The notes: generated from the letters alone by a model not told the origin. Numbered from the stretch's first letter, positions 1-11,549 are shown. The stretch is 64,000 bases of DNA from Isoetes taiwanensis (GCA_021234155.1 JAJEKV010000040.1:11489072-11553071); one strand, 5' to 3'. Made by a program: numbers and translations.

Positions 1-261
1 AACATAATTTTGGAGAGCACGCTGAGAAACTATGATTGGAACAAGTAATCCAAATGGGCCGAGTACATCCACCTGGTCAATTACGTACAATAATATGAAG
101 CAAGAGTCATCGAAGATGTCTCCCCCATGATCAGTTACAGTTATCAATGCTTGACCCTAGTTATGTGGCATAATCTAGTGCCCTAGGTGGAAGTTTCTCA
201 ACAACGACAGCATATATGCAGTAGCTTTTGGTAGAAGTGTGAGAATATCTTCAACAGCATG

Positions 262-736
262 GGCATATCTGAAGAGTCTAGCAGATAGACATAAAACTCT
301 TCGAGAGTTATTTTGTTGTGAGAGATAAAGTTTGGCGCAAGTAAAGGTTAAGCAAGGGAAGCTTCGCATCGGCAATTGTAAGAAGCCCGCCCCTAGGTGG
401 GCCGGTCCGTTCAAGACCTTGGAGAAGAGTGGGCTCTCAGGCCTACAAGTTGGAGCTCTCGGCCCACCTTAAGGTCTTCCATGTGAGTTTATTAAAAAGG
501 CACGATCCTAACCTGATGAGGTTTTGGATACTCCAACTTTGTTGGAAATGACGGAGGATCAAGTTCAAATTGTGCCTGAATTGCTTCTTGATAAGTCATT
601 CAAGAGGACTAGGTGGTCTCAATTCCTCCAGTATTTGGTCAAGTGGAAGCACTTGCCCGTGGAAGACGCGACCTGGGTATCGCAGCAGGATTTGGAGAAG
701 CAATACCCAGAGTTTATGAAGGAGTTTGATGGGTGA
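262..736 (+). pseudogene. Ty3/gypsy chromovirus integrase C-terminus and chromodomain remnant
   Basis: The translation gives the usual end of a plant gypsy pol. First comes an integrase C-terminal stretch (DKVWRKVK, then PRWAGPFKTLEK, then a 'host seems to bind' segment near 440-510). Then comes a chromodomain with YLVKWKHLPVEDATWV and a C-terminal EKQYPEF, read from about 524 to 736 and ending in TGA. The integrase part changes frame at least twice (in-frame stops near 325 and 475), so the gene is dead, but the chromodomain segment is open. In the family, integrase inserts the cDNA and the chromodomain directs integration to particular chromatin. The 5' part of the element lies outside the window. 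The long non-coding tail, polypurine tract and LTR downstream belong to the same element. Confidence 0.8.
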
Positions 737-1713
737 GTCGTCTCCGAACTGATCGACGCCGACTTGCCAGGAGGTTAGCTTAGTATGTTTCTTAGTTAGC
801 CTTAAGTTCTGGCTCATGTATTCTAGTCAGTAGAGTGCATGTGCCAGAATCTTGGAACGTGTGGGCGATGATGGGATACGCCTTTAAGGCATTCTCTAGG
901 CCAACACGCACCAAGAGGTGTGCATGACCAGTAGGGTCATGTGAGAGAGGAAGTGAAGCATGGTGGGCGATGATGGGACATCTGGCGGATGATCTCTATG
1001 CCACGATGCGGGGCACGCGCACCTGACCATAGGGGGGTCATGGTGAGGTTTAGGTGATCATGCGCGATGATGGGATCGTGAGATGTTCCCTAGCTTGAAA
1101 TCCTCGGGGCATGATGCACTGGGGTGTACTCGATCTGGGGGATCGTGTACAAGGTAGCACTTGATCATGGGCGATGATAGGAGCATCTTAAATGTTCCTT
1201 AAGCTCAAATCCTTATGGGGCCATGAGGTACGTAAGGGGGGTGGTCCCCTAAAACCACAAACTTATTAACTTATATAACGTAATGTGCTACTTGTGCAGG
1301 TCAGTGAAGGGAAGCATGAAGGAGGGAGCACGTTACGAGAAGATAGGAGTCATAGTTATCATATCATAACATATATATGTTCTTATGTTTGTCGTACTCA
1401 ATCCGACCGTTGATCCGAGATCCTACGGCTCACGTGGCTTTGGGATATATCGTACGGCCCAGATGGCTTGGGAGTTTGTATCAGATTATATGTAAGCGAT
1501 CCTACGGTCCAGGTTGATTTGATCCTGATCGTCGGTCCAAGATCCTACGGCTCATGTTGTTTTGCACACATCCTACGGTGCACATGACTTTGGGAATTAT
1601 ATGTAATAGATCCTATGGCTCATATTGTGTGAGATCTCGACCCTTGATCAGGTCCAAGATCCTACGGCCCAAGTTGAATGCTCATCCCTTAGGAAAAGGC
1701 TTTTAAAATTTTT

Positions 1714-1786
1714 ATGTTGTGTGGGGGATTCGAACCCTGGCCATTGACCCCCCAGCCCCCCATTCTAACCACTAGACCAAGCATCA
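1714..1786 (-). other. tRNA-like fragment
   Basis: On the - strand this reads a D-arm-like GGTCTAGTGGTTAG followed 40 bases later by a T-arm-like GGGTTCGAATCCC, the usual pol III A-box and B-box positions. I could not close an acceptor stem or a convincing anticodon arm, so it is a decayed tRNA or SINE head and not a working tRNA gene. Confidence 0.4.
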
Positions 1787-1872
1787 ATTCTATAAACAGT
1801 TTAGGTTTCAAATATACTTAAGGGTAATGTTCTGTGCCATTAAGATAAAATAGCCTATAACATTCTAGCTAG

Positions 1873-1940
1873 TTCAAGAAGGTTCTATAATGTTCTGGAA
1901 GGGTCTAGAAAGTTCTAGAATCTTCTAGAAACTTCTAGAA
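1873..1940 (+). promoter_or_regulatory. Heat-shock-element-like array (alternating TTC/GAA units)
   Basis: Fourteen consecutive 5-bp-phased units alternate TTC and GAA with two-base spacers. Only two (a TAA near 1888 and a GTC near 1903) depart from consensus. The last six (1913-1940) are a perfect TTCnnGAA-nnTTCnnGAA-nnTTCnnGAA. Plant heat-shock factors bind three or more such units. It lies about 780 bp upstream of the LTR start, not in the usual promoter position. It could also be a chance product of a 10-bp TTCTAGAAnn repeat expansion. Confidence 0.55.
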
Positions 1941-2704
1941 CATAAAAGAATCTAGGGCGGATCTAAGAAAATTCTTTCAGAAAATTCCAAATTGTTCTAA
2001 TAAGTTTTAGAATGTTCTAGAATGTAGAGGAATCTACGGGAATGTAAGGAAATCTAGGGAAATACTTCCAGAAAGTTCTAGAATATATTGAAAGTCTTAG
2101 AATGTTCCAGAAAGTCTTAGAATGTTCTAAAAAATTCTAGAATATAAAGGAATCCAGAAGAATCTAATAAAATGTAAGAAAATCTTATAAAATGTAAGAG
2201 AACCTAGGAAAATATGGGAATCTCTTTGAATCTCATGTAATGTAAGGGAACCTGAGGCAATCTCATAAAATCTAAATGAATCTAAGAGAATCTAAGGGGA
2301 TCTTCATAAAATCTTGGAGAATCTAGAGAAATCTAATGGAATCTAGAGGGAATCTTATAAAATTTAGAGAAATGCTCACGAACCCTCAAAGAGAATCTTG
2401 GTAGAATCTTAGAGAATCTATGAATTTAGAATATTCTCAAGAGATTCTTTTACAAGAACTTGCACGTAGGAACATGCACCGTAGGACGCATTAAATTTCT
2501 TGTATATGTATACTTTTATAATAATACTTGTTATAGCTATATAATTTGTATAACTTATAAATATAGCTTTATAATTACATAATAAGTAATTAACGAAAAG
2601 TCGATCTTTTCAATAGAGTTAAGTTCATATATTCTTGTTGTGTGTTTTTGCAGGATTAGTGTAGATTAGTCACCTTAGCGTAATGCTGAGGACATCATTA
2701 TCCT

Positions 2705-2717
2705 AAGGGGGGGAGAA
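2705..2717 (+). other. Polypurine tract before the LTR (first of five copies)
   Basis: A purine run AAGGGGGGGAGAA lies directly before TGTGACG. In LTR retrotransposons this tract primes plus-strand DNA synthesis. Copies lie before 4081, 4801 and 5523, and a shortened one lies before 6244. Confidence 0.8.
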
Positions 2718-2775
2718 TGTGACGTTCCAGGGAAATATACGCCATAAATACGTATATTTCCAGGACCGTCACTAT
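2718..2775. other. Inverted repeat at the LTR 5' end
   Basis: The LTR opens with a long imperfect hairpin. A perfect 11-bp arm GGAAATATACG (2731-2741) pairs with CGTATATTTCC (2751-2761), and the outer GTGACG pairs with CGTCAC. It is conserved in units 1-4 and degraded in unit 5. Confidence 0.7.
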
Positions 2776-2876
2776 ACAAGTCTATCTTCATAGCCTTGTA
2801 TACCATAGATTGTGGCACTAGGGGGCATGACTAAGTTATTCATATAACTTAGCCAACCTTAGGTTAAGACCATTTT

Positions 2877-2985
2877 CCACGTGGCCTTAACCTATTGGGC
2901 ACCCGCCACACGGACTTACCCTATTGGAGCCACGTGGCATAACATGTGGACCCTGACCTATAAAGGCCTAAACCCTAACCCTAGG
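2877..2985 (+). promoter_or_regulatory. LTR promoter: two G-boxes, TATA box and telo-box (repeated in each unit)
   Basis: Two CCACGTGG G-boxes lie at 2877-2884 and 2930-2937. A TATAAAG lies at 2959-2965, and a telo-box-like CTAAACCCTAACCCTAGG at 2968-2985. About 60 bp further on, a perfect 8-bp inverted repeat (CTCGAAAC/GTTTCGAG, 3026-3044) lies in the presumed transcript leader. This order is that of a pol II promoter in U3. The array therefore holds five copies of the promoter pointing right. Activity is inferred. Confidence 0.6.
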
Positions 2986-3217
2986 CCTCTTTTCCGGCTC
3001 CAACAGTCTGGGAACCTTCTTCGCGCTCGAAACTCCGTTTCGAGAACCGTCTGTTGTGGCACAGCATAGCGTGGCAGCCCCTAGAGCGTGAGCGCATCAG
3101 CAGGAGTGGGAGCTACCTCAAACACCTTGAAGATCATGGAGATGCCAGGATTGGGAGGGAGTGCTTCTGGAGCAGGTATGTGGAGTAGTGCTCTTAGTAG
3201 TGGTTAGTATGTCGTAT

Positions 3218-3852
3218 CCATGGAATAAATTACTACTCCTATATTTTAGTGTAGCCAAAATAGGTTTAGCTAAACTACCTTCAAATTCGGGCTAGAAGTT
3301 TCTAACGCTTGGCTAAACTAAATGGTTTTTCTCCATCACAGTTTCTTGCGTTTGGCTAAACTTTCACAAAATGGAAAGGCAAATATTAGCCATCACGCTA
3401 TAGTAATTTAAAAGAATCCCAGCATTTTGGCAAAGACATTGAATTTATTATAAATACATAAATCAAGACAATGTTCAAAAACCTAAAAAAAAAGGGACTA
3501 CATTGTTCCTTTTCCTCTAATGCTTCAACTTTGTACTTGGAACAAGAAAGAACGTGGAAAAAAAAGGAAAAATATAAACCCTATTTGAAATTTCTTAAAG
3601 TTAGTACATACATTGGTGTTGAATTTCGGGCTAATCTATCCATTTTTCCAAGCCCACTCTATCTTAGGTTTAGCTAATCGATGTCCTGATGGATATATTT
3701 GAAGGTAAAAATTTGGCTATTCAACCTAAAAACTCACTTAGGCGGGGAAAAAATTGGGCTAAGATTTTCTTATTTTTGGGCATTTTTTCCATTTACTTTA
3801 GCCGTTTTTCTTGGCAAAACTGCTATAAACTAGCCATTTGGCTAACCTTATT
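3218..3852. mobile_element. 635-bp insertion in array unit 1 with a possible 5-bp target duplication
   Basis: Other units run directly from AGTATGTCGTAT to CTAGAGTAGAGCC; in unit 1 these are separated by 635 AT-rich bases. CGTAT occurs on both sides (3213-3217 and 3853-3857). The ends are weakly inverted (GTAGCCAAA near the left end, TTTGGCTAAC near the right), and GGCTAAA-type motifs recur inside. No coding potential is seen. It is probably a small non-autonomous DNA element; I cannot name the family. Confidence 0.6.
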
Positions 3853-6243
3853 CGTATCTAGAGTAGAGCCATCCTAGAACCCGTATTCAACATCTTGAAC
3901 CCTAATCAAGGAACCCTAACTTTATATAGCTTTATAATTACATAATAAGTAATTAACGAAAAGTCGATCTTTTCAATAGAGTTAAGTTCATATATTCTTG
4001 TTGTGTGTTTTTGCAGGATTAGTGTAGGTTAGTCACCTTAGCGTAATGCTGAGGACAGCATTATCCTAAGGGGGGGAGAATGTGACGTTCCAGGGAAATA
4101 TACGCCATAAATACGTATATTTCCAGGACCGTCACTATACAAGTCTATCTTCATAGCCTTGTATACCATAGATTGTGGCACTAGGGGGCATGACTAAGTT
4201 ATTCATATAACTTAGCCAACCTTAGGTTAAGACCATTTTCCACGTGGCCTTGACCTATTGGGCACCCGCCACACGGACTTACCCTATTGGAGCCACGTGG
4301 CATAACATGTGAACCCTAACCTATAAAGGCCTAAACCCTAACCCTAGGCCTCTCTTCCGGCTCCAACATCACCGGGGAACTTTTTGCGCCGAAACTCCGT
4401 TTCGAGAACCGTCTGTTGTGGCACAGCATAGCGTGGCAGCCCCCAGAGCATGAGCGCATCAGCAGGAGTGGGAGCTACCTCAAACACCTTGAAGATCATG
4501 GAGATGCCAGGATTGGGAGGGAGTGCTTCTGGAGCAGGTATGTGGAGTAGTGCTCTTAGTAGTGGTTAGTATGTCTATCTAGAGTAGAGCCATCCTAGAA
4601 CCCGTATTCAACATCTTGAACCCTAATCAAGGAACCCTAACTTTATATAGCTTTATAATTACATAATAAGTAATTAACGAAAAGTCGGTCTTTTCAATAG
4701 AGTTAAGTTCATATATTCTTGTTGTGTTTTTGCGCAGATTAGTGTAGATTAGTCACCTTAGCGTAATGCTGAGGACATCATTATCCTAAGGGGGGGAGAA
4801 TGTGACGTTCCAGGGAAATATACGCCATAAATACGTATATTTCCAGGACCGTCACTATACAAGTCTATCTTCATAGCCTTGTATACCATAGATTGTGGCA
4901 CTAGGGGGCATGACTAAGTTATTCATATAACTTAGCCAACCTTAGGTTAAGACCATTTTCACGTGGCCTTAACCTATTGGGCACCCGCCACACGGACTTA
5001 CCCTATTGGAGCCACGTGGCATAACATGTGAACCCTAACCTATAAAGGCCTAAACCCTAACCCTAGGCCTCTTTTCCGGCTCCAACAGTCTGGGAACCTT
5101 CTTTGCGCTCGAAACTCCGTTTCGAGAACCGTCTGTTGTGGCACAGCATAGCGTGGCAGCCCCCAGAGCATGAGCGCATCAGCAGGAGTGGGAGCTACCT
5201 CAAACACCTTGAAGATCATGGAGATGCCAGGATTGGGAGGGAGTGCTTCTGGAGCAGGTATGTGGAGTAGTGCTCTTAGTAGTGGTTAGTATGTCGTATC
5301 TAGAGTAGAGCCATCCTAGAACCCGTATTCAACATCTTGAACCCTAATCAAGGAACCCTAACTTTATATAGCTTTATAATTACATAATAAGTAATTAACG
5401 AAAAGTCGGTCTTTTCAATAGAGTTAAGTTCATATATTCTTGTTGTGTGTTTTTGCAGGATTAGTGTAGATTAGTCACCTTAGCGTAATGCTGAGGACAT
5501 CATTATCCTAAGGGGGGGAGAATGTGACGTTCCAGGGAAATATACGCCATAAATACGTATATTTCCAGGACCGTCACTATACAAGTCTATCTTCATAGCC
5601 TTGTATACCATAGATTGTGGCACTAGGGGGCATGACTAAGTTATTCATATAACTTAGCCAACCTTAGGTTAAGACCATTTTCCACGTGGCCTTAACCTAT
5701 TGGGCACCCGCCACACGGACTTACCCTATTGGAGCCACGTGGCATAACATGTGAACCCTAACCTATAAAGGCCTAAACCCTAACCCTAGGCCTCTTTTCC
5801 GGCTCCAACAGTCTGGGAACCTTCTTTGCGCTCGAAACTCCGTTTCGAGAACCGTCTGTTGTGGCACAGCATAGCGTGGCAGCCCCCAGAGCATGAGCGC
5901 ATCAGCAGGAGTGGGAGCTACCTCAAACATCTTGAAGATCATGGAGATGCCAGGATTGGGAGGGAGTGCTTCTGGAGCAGGTATGTGGAGTAGTGCTCTT
6001 AGTAGTGGTTAGTATGTCGTATCTAGAGTAGAGCCATCCTAGAACCCGTATTCAACATCTTGAACCCTAATCAAGGAACCCTAACTTTATATAGCTTTAT
6101 AATTACATAATAAGTAATTAACGAAAAGTCGGTCTTTTCAATAGAGTTAAGTTCATATATTCTTGTTGTGTGTTTTTGCAGGATTAGTGTAGATTAGTCA
6201 CCTTAGCGTGCACGCCGAGGACATCATTATCCTAAGGGGAGAA

Positions 6244-7610
6244 TGTGACGCGTTCAGGAAATATACGCCATAAATAATATATTTCGGGATCGTCACTATA
6301 CAAGTCTATCTTCATAGCCTTGTATACCATAGATTGTGGCACTAGGGGGCATGACTAAGTTATTCATATAACTTAGCCAACCTTAGGTTAAGACCATTTT
6401 CCACGTGGCCTTAACCTATTGGGCACCCGCCACACGGACTTACCCTATTGGAGCCACGTGGCATAACATGTGAACCCTAACCTATAAAGGCCTAAACCCT
6501 AACCCTAGGCCTCTTTTCCCCGCCCAACACCGGGAACCTTCTTTTTCGAAACTCCGTTTCGAGAACCGTCTGTTGTGGCACAGCATAGCGTGGCAGCGTG
6601 AGCGCATCAGCAGGAGTGGGAGCTACCTCAAACACCTTGAAGATCATGGAGATGCCAGGATTGGGAGGGAGTGCTTCTGGAGCAGGTATGTGGAGTAGTG
6701 CTCTTAGTAGTGGTTAGTATGTCGTATCAAGAGTAGAGCCATCCTAGAACCCGTATTCAACATCTTGAACCCTAATCAAGGAACCCTAACTGTAAGTTAG
6801 ATATGTATGATTAGATTAAGATGTTCTTATGATGATTATCATGTTATGATGCTATGTGATGTTGGTTGATCATGTTTGCTCCTCTTGTATTGGGAAGGGG
6901 GGTAGAGACCTAGTAGCCTTACTTAGTAATGCTCCTAGTTAGACCCTTTAGTTCCTATTATATTGCGGCCTGTGCATAGGAACCCACCGGGCTATGGAGG
7001 CTATGATGTGACTCAGCACTACACAACGGAGGCTAGAGGCAATGCTAGAGGGATCCCTGCCGAGTGGGGGCTACGGGGGATCCCATAGTGGGCTAGGCTT
7101 ATGGTCGGTCACTTCGTGTGGGCCGAGCATGGGTCCGACACCTCCTGGGGCGATGGTGTCGCCCTGCCTCTCAAGAGTTGCAAGTGTCAGCTTGGCTCTT
7201 GTTTTGGGGAGTTCAGTCGGGTATGAATCGTGTGTCGCCACGATTCTCTAGCCGCCTGTGGAACCTCTAGACCCCGGGAAGGGGAGATGCAACTCTTCCT
7301 GCCTCGACGGACCAGGGAGATGCAACCTGGAGTAGTCCCGATGGGTGATGCCATGGGATTGCGTATCCGGAAGGCTAGAGTCATGCCAGAGCCTGATCGA
7401 GCCCATCTGCAAAGTATGCACAGGAGGGGCGGATGGAGTGGTCAACCCTAGCCATTGTCTATAGCCAGCCCCGCCATTGTTATGACTCGGTCTGCTCTAT
7501 CTTGAGGCCTAGCCAGTCAGTCTACCTCCTTATGAGTTGGGGCCATGGGTAGGAGCTCTCATGTTTTGTGGCATATGATTATGTTCTTTGCAGCTATGGA
7601 TATGTGGATG
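6244..7610 (+). mobile_element. Final LTR, left part (interrupted by the hAT element)
   Basis: From TGTGACG at 6244 the LTR continues beyond the tandem units. It is split at 7610 by the hAT insertion and resumes at 17,973. Without the insertion and one target copy it is about 1.6 kb. No ORF inside it resembles a known protein. Confidence 0.75.
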
Positions 7611-7739
7611 CAGGGATAGGTTCAATACGCTGTACGTTTTATACGGAATACGTATGAATTGTATGATACGACACAAATTTGCCGTATAAAATGAAAAAAA
7701 TACGACAAAAAATAATTCTGTCGGAAGATTTTACAGTCA

Positions 7740-8000
7740 CGCGAAAACAACTAAATCGCTGCGTCTGCGAAAATTTTTCAGATTATCGCGAAACCTCGAG
7801 AACGCGTCTTGAATTAAAATTTTTCACGACGCTGGCGAAAGCAACGCCATCGCGTCGCCGAACATTTTCACAGCGTCTGACGTTTGTTTAGTTTTTCGAA
7901 CGAAAAAATTTGAACTTTCAGCGTAGACGCTTTCCTCGAAGATTTTCGCGACGCGAAAGGGTCTTCAGCGTCGTTAATTTTAGTTGTTTTCGGCGTCTGT
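7740..8000. repeat. Left subterminal GCGTCTG-rich repeats of the hAT element
   Basis: Many copies of GCGTCTG and CGACGC in both orientations lie within 130-390 bp of the left end, and a matching cluster lies near the right end. hAT transposases typically bind clustered subterminal motifs, so these are the likely binding sites. Confidence 0.6.
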
Positions 8001-8353
8001 AAAATTTTCGAGCTGTTTTGCCCCATTTACTAAGCAAAAAAAATCTTTGCGCCACTGTTTGGCCTGTTTTATGGCACTGTTAATAGTATATATAAGAAAA
8101 ACGTGATTAGCCCTAGAATTCACCTCGAACGTTGACCGCCAGGTTGAGTCAAAATACTCCTTGGGAAACGGTTTGCCTTTGAGGTGTCGTTTGTCGTGTC
8201 ACGAGCCTAACGTTGGATACTGGAACGTGAGTTTACTCCGTCCCCTGGTTTTCCGAATTTTGGGTTCGCATGATTCCGCTTCCATAGAATATCCTATAGG
8301 GTCCCGTCCAACCCCTTGATGATTCAATAAGGCGTCGACGTAACATATGCATT

Positions 8354-10947
8354 GTGAGCTTGCTCCTTTGCATATATACGTCTTCCTTTAGTTCGTGTAA
8401 TCAAAGAGTCAGATTAAGAGACATTGTCAGCCGGGTCCGAGCAATGGTGGCTACTGGTCATGCATCTACCTCTAGAGGTGCAGGCAGCGGTCATGCATCT
8501 ACCTCTAGAGGTGCGAGGACTGCGTGTGCCCGTGGCAGGGCCACGGGGACTGCAACTCGTGCACGTGGTCGCGATACTGGAGTTGCGGGTCGGAAAAGAG
8601 GCCCAGAATGGGAGTTTGTGAAAGAGTTTGGCGCAAATGAGTGGGAATGTGTGTTTTGTGGATACTCATCGGTAAATGGTTCTGCAACAAGAATTCGAGC
8701 TCACATCTTACGTGAACGAGACGTCGGTGTCGCAACTTGTACTGCATTTGCTGACTTGCGAAAGGATGCCATCGAGATTGTCTCATTTGGATGGGATCAT
8801 AAAACGAAGAATAATATGAGAAAAAGACGAAGTTACGAATACTCAAGAGCAAAGCGAGGCAAGGAGCGCATTTAAGATAACTATACCACCCTCCTGTTGG
8901 GACAAAGATACCAATCGAGGAGGGTGGACTAGGGTCAATAGGTATAAGCACGGGAGAACAGAGAATGATAGAGACAATTGAAATAGTGGAAAGACAGACG
9001 AAGCAACAGAGGGTTGATCATTGCTTAACATCAGAGCAATTGAAGAAGACGCAACTGAAGGTTGTAGAGGCATTTTTATATGCTGGGTTGTCTCCACATA
9101 TTTTGGAGCACAAAGCAATGAAAGAAGCCTTCCAGGAAGTTGCCAAAGCAGGACCGGCTTTTACATTGCCTTCATACAAGCATGCCAACAATAAAATGGT
9201 TGATGAAATACATGGAAAAATGGTTGAGAGGGTGGAGATGAAGTTGTGTCGTGTGACTGAAGCGCGGCCAGCTTCATTAGTGACTGATGGTTGGAGCAAT
9301 GTAAACAAGGACCATCTTATAAATTTCATGGGGTGAAGTATTTTTGAAAACCGTAGAAACCAAAACTGACCAAGTGACCGGAGATTGGATTTTTCAGAAA
9401 ACAAAGGTCGTGATAGAAAGTTTTGGACCGAAGAGAATATTTCAAGTTGTAATGGATAACGCGTCTAATTGCAAGCTAGCGGGTGAATTATTGGAGTCTG
9501 AATTTCCAGGGTTGCATGCTACTAGTTGCCAATGCCATTGCCTGAACTTATTGCTGAAGGACTGGTTCTCACAGCACACGTGGTTCAAAGATCCCATTCA
9601 GAAAGCGCGTCGGCTTGTAAAATTCATCACAAAGAAGCCGGCAATTTATGCCATTTACAAGTCATTGCGGAAGAGCCTAGCACTCATGAATCCTGGGCAA
9701 ACTCGGTTTGGTTCCAATTACATCTGTCTTGAAAGAGTCCTGAAGTGTCGTGATTGGATTATCTCAACCTTTAATCATACAGAGTTTTTTGATTGGGAAA
9801 GGAGGCAGAAAGGGAAAAATGCTGCCAAACACCGACATCAAGCTGCTGCCCTTCGAGAAATGCTTGGGCGGGAGACATTTTGGAAAGGTGTAAAAAATGT
9901 TGTGAGGTGCATGCAACCTGTTTGTCATGCCATCAAAACCCTTGATTCTTCGAAGGCAAGCACTTTGGAAAGGTGCGGAGGTGTTGGCACTCCATTCAAT
10001 CCTTCCTAGAACGTGATGGCCCCAATCGCCATTTGACAATGCTAAAGCGCAGAAGCACTACTTAGAAACTTCAATGAGCGATGGAAGAAGTCATACAATG
10101 ATATTCATGGCGCGCGATGCCTTAGACCCACACAACCCACGATATGGACCAGCATACAGATAAAGAAGTGATGGGCTCGTTGAAGAAGGTTGCAAAAATG
10201 TTCTATCCCAACAGCTCGGACTACAAGCTTTTCATTGCCGAGTTAACTGAATACCAGAACCTGAGTGGAAGGTGGGCAGATGAAGAGCTTCACGACGCAC
10301 TGGAGAGTCATAAGAAGGAACCAAATATGGAATCCTATGCATGGTGGCAAGCCCATGGGCAAATTCGCGATACCTTGCGGGCAATTGCAATGACTATCCT
10401 CTCTTTGGTATCTTCCAATAGTGCAAGTGAGAGGAATTGGAGTGCCTATAAGTACATACACAGCGTCACCCGCAATCGCTTGCTACATAAGAAGGCAGAC
10501 AAACTTGTATACAACTTCTCAAACTGGCGGCTATTGAATCGTAACAGTGGTACATCCGTAATCGATAAGCTACCGTTTCCTTTCATGGATCACGATTCGG
10601 AAGTGGAAGAGGACGGCCAAGGCGGTGAGGACGAGATGCTTGCAATAAATGCTGCAAGCCATGTTGATGAAGACATTCAACGTACCCACTTCGTTGATGA
10701 CGAAGATGATATAGACCAAGCCATATTCTCAGACGGATCAGCCGACAGCGAGGATACCGAGGAGTCTGATACAGAAAGGCCAGGTTCGAGCAATGCAGTT
10801 GATGACTTGAGTGGCCTACGTAATCCAGCGGACTCACCTTCGCGCTTTACCTTGACAAACAGAGAACGGGCTAGAAGAAACACGTCTCGAGGACGTTTCA
10901 CTAAGGAAAAGGGTCATCGGAGGTTGAACCTAGGTCCCAGTGCGTAA
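8354..10947 (+). pseudogene. hAT transposase relic (BED zinc finger, DUF659-like core, C-terminal dimerisation domain)
   Basis: Four open segments in alternating frames make up one transposase. The first (8354-8875) has a Gly/Arg-rich start with a duplicated GHASTSRGA motif and a BED-type finger (CVFCGYSS, then HILRER). The second (8965-9336) holds the first acidic motif LVTDGWSN. The third (9344-10,009) holds QVVMDNASNC and the cysteine/histidine stretch CQCHCLNLLL. The fourth (10,144-10,947) holds the hAT C-terminal signature SSNSASERNWSAYKYIHS followed by an acidic tail. Frame changes occur near 8875, near 9336 (two small deletions) and between 10,009 and 10,144. Family knowledge: the enzyme cuts and rejoins the element ends. 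Introns cannot fully explain the breaks, so I call it a pseudogene. Confidence 0.85.
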
Positions 10948-11378
10948 GAGGATGGAACTGCGAATGATGAAGCCCGATGAAGAAGGCTTTGCCTAGAAAA
11001 ATGATGTGATGAGTATCTTGACCGTTGTAATTGGTCTTGAGGATTTTCATACTATTGTAACCGTCCCTGGCACTATTAATAAAAAAGAAGTTTTTGGTTA
11101 TAATTTTTTGTCACAAATGTTTCGTTCATGTATGATAGTTCTTTCTATGTTTCTTTCATGTTTCATTCATGTGTAACCGCAGTGCCCTGAAAACCTTCCT
11201 CGGATCAGACCCGTCTCGACTTCCGTTGTTGCTTGCCTCTTCGCATGCGCCAGAATCTTGCTGATGAGAAGTAATCTACACATGCGAAGGGGCCAAACAG
11301 CCTCGGACCAGCCCGGACGAATCTGATCCATCAGAAGGTTCACAAGGTACTTCGGTACCCAAGTCGGGAATAACTTCG

Positions 11379-11549
11379 GTATGCCAAATTGGGCTTTGAA
11401 TGCTATCAGGACCTATAATCTGTACTCTATTCCTCTGGGTGGCACATGCTCTGAATACCCAAATGGGTTTGCATGGCATGTGCCACCCAAAGGAATGGAG
11501 GTACAAATTATAGGTCCTGATGGCATCCAAATGCCGATTTGGCGTGCCA
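11379..11549. repeat. Foldback 1: ~73-bp arms, pri-miRNA-like
   Basis: The left arm (11,379-11,449) is complementary to the right arm (11,476-11,549) with few mismatches. For example GGGTGGCACATGC pairs with GCATGTGCCACCC, and ATCAGGACCTATAAT with ATTATAGGTCCTGAT. The loop is about 26 bases. The size and near-perfect pairing resemble a young plant microRNA precursor. It could equally be an inverted duplication or a small foldback element. Confidence 0.7.

Larger units (their letters stand above)
737..2570 (+). other. Long non-coding region between pol and the polypurine tract of the chromovirus
   Basis: No credible ORF lies here. The stretch is built from degenerate short repeats: four copies of a GGGCGATGATGGGA-like motif (about 862, 963, 1062, 1169), about seven copies of a TCCTACGG-containing motif between 1390 and 1690, a tRNA-like fragment, and an AT-rich TTCTAGAA-rich stretch from about 1860 to 2460. 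Such long 3' internal regions are common in plant gypsy elements. Part of it (from about 2440) resembles 61,680-61,860, so a related element once sat there too. Confidence 0.55.
2571..6790 (+). repeat. Tandem array of five ~721-bp units: end of internal region + polypurine tract + 5' part of LTR
   Basis: Each unit starts near TATAGCTTTATAATTAC, runs through a polypurine tract (AAGGGGGGGAGAA), then the LTR start TGTGACG, and stops after AAGGAACCCTAAC. The LTR starts fall at 2718, 4081, 4801, 5523 and 6244. The spacings are 720, 722 and 721 bp, plus one of 1363 bp caused by a 635-bp insertion in unit 1. The units are nearly identical except the last, which has lost bases around its polypurine tract and hairpin. 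The junction joins LTR sequence back to the internal region, so this is secondary amplification and not a normal element end. Only the last unit runs on into the rest of the LTR. Confidence 0.9.

Noticed and set aside
2968-2985. AAACCCTAACCC considered as interstitial telomere sequence
   Set aside because: Only one and a half telomere units per array copy, placed just after a TATA box. A telo-box promoter motif fits better.
2571-6790. Repeat array considered as a CRISPR array or coding repeat
   Set aside because: Units are 721 bp without spacers, contain a polypurine tract and an LTR start, and have no ORF. It is retrotransposon-derived.
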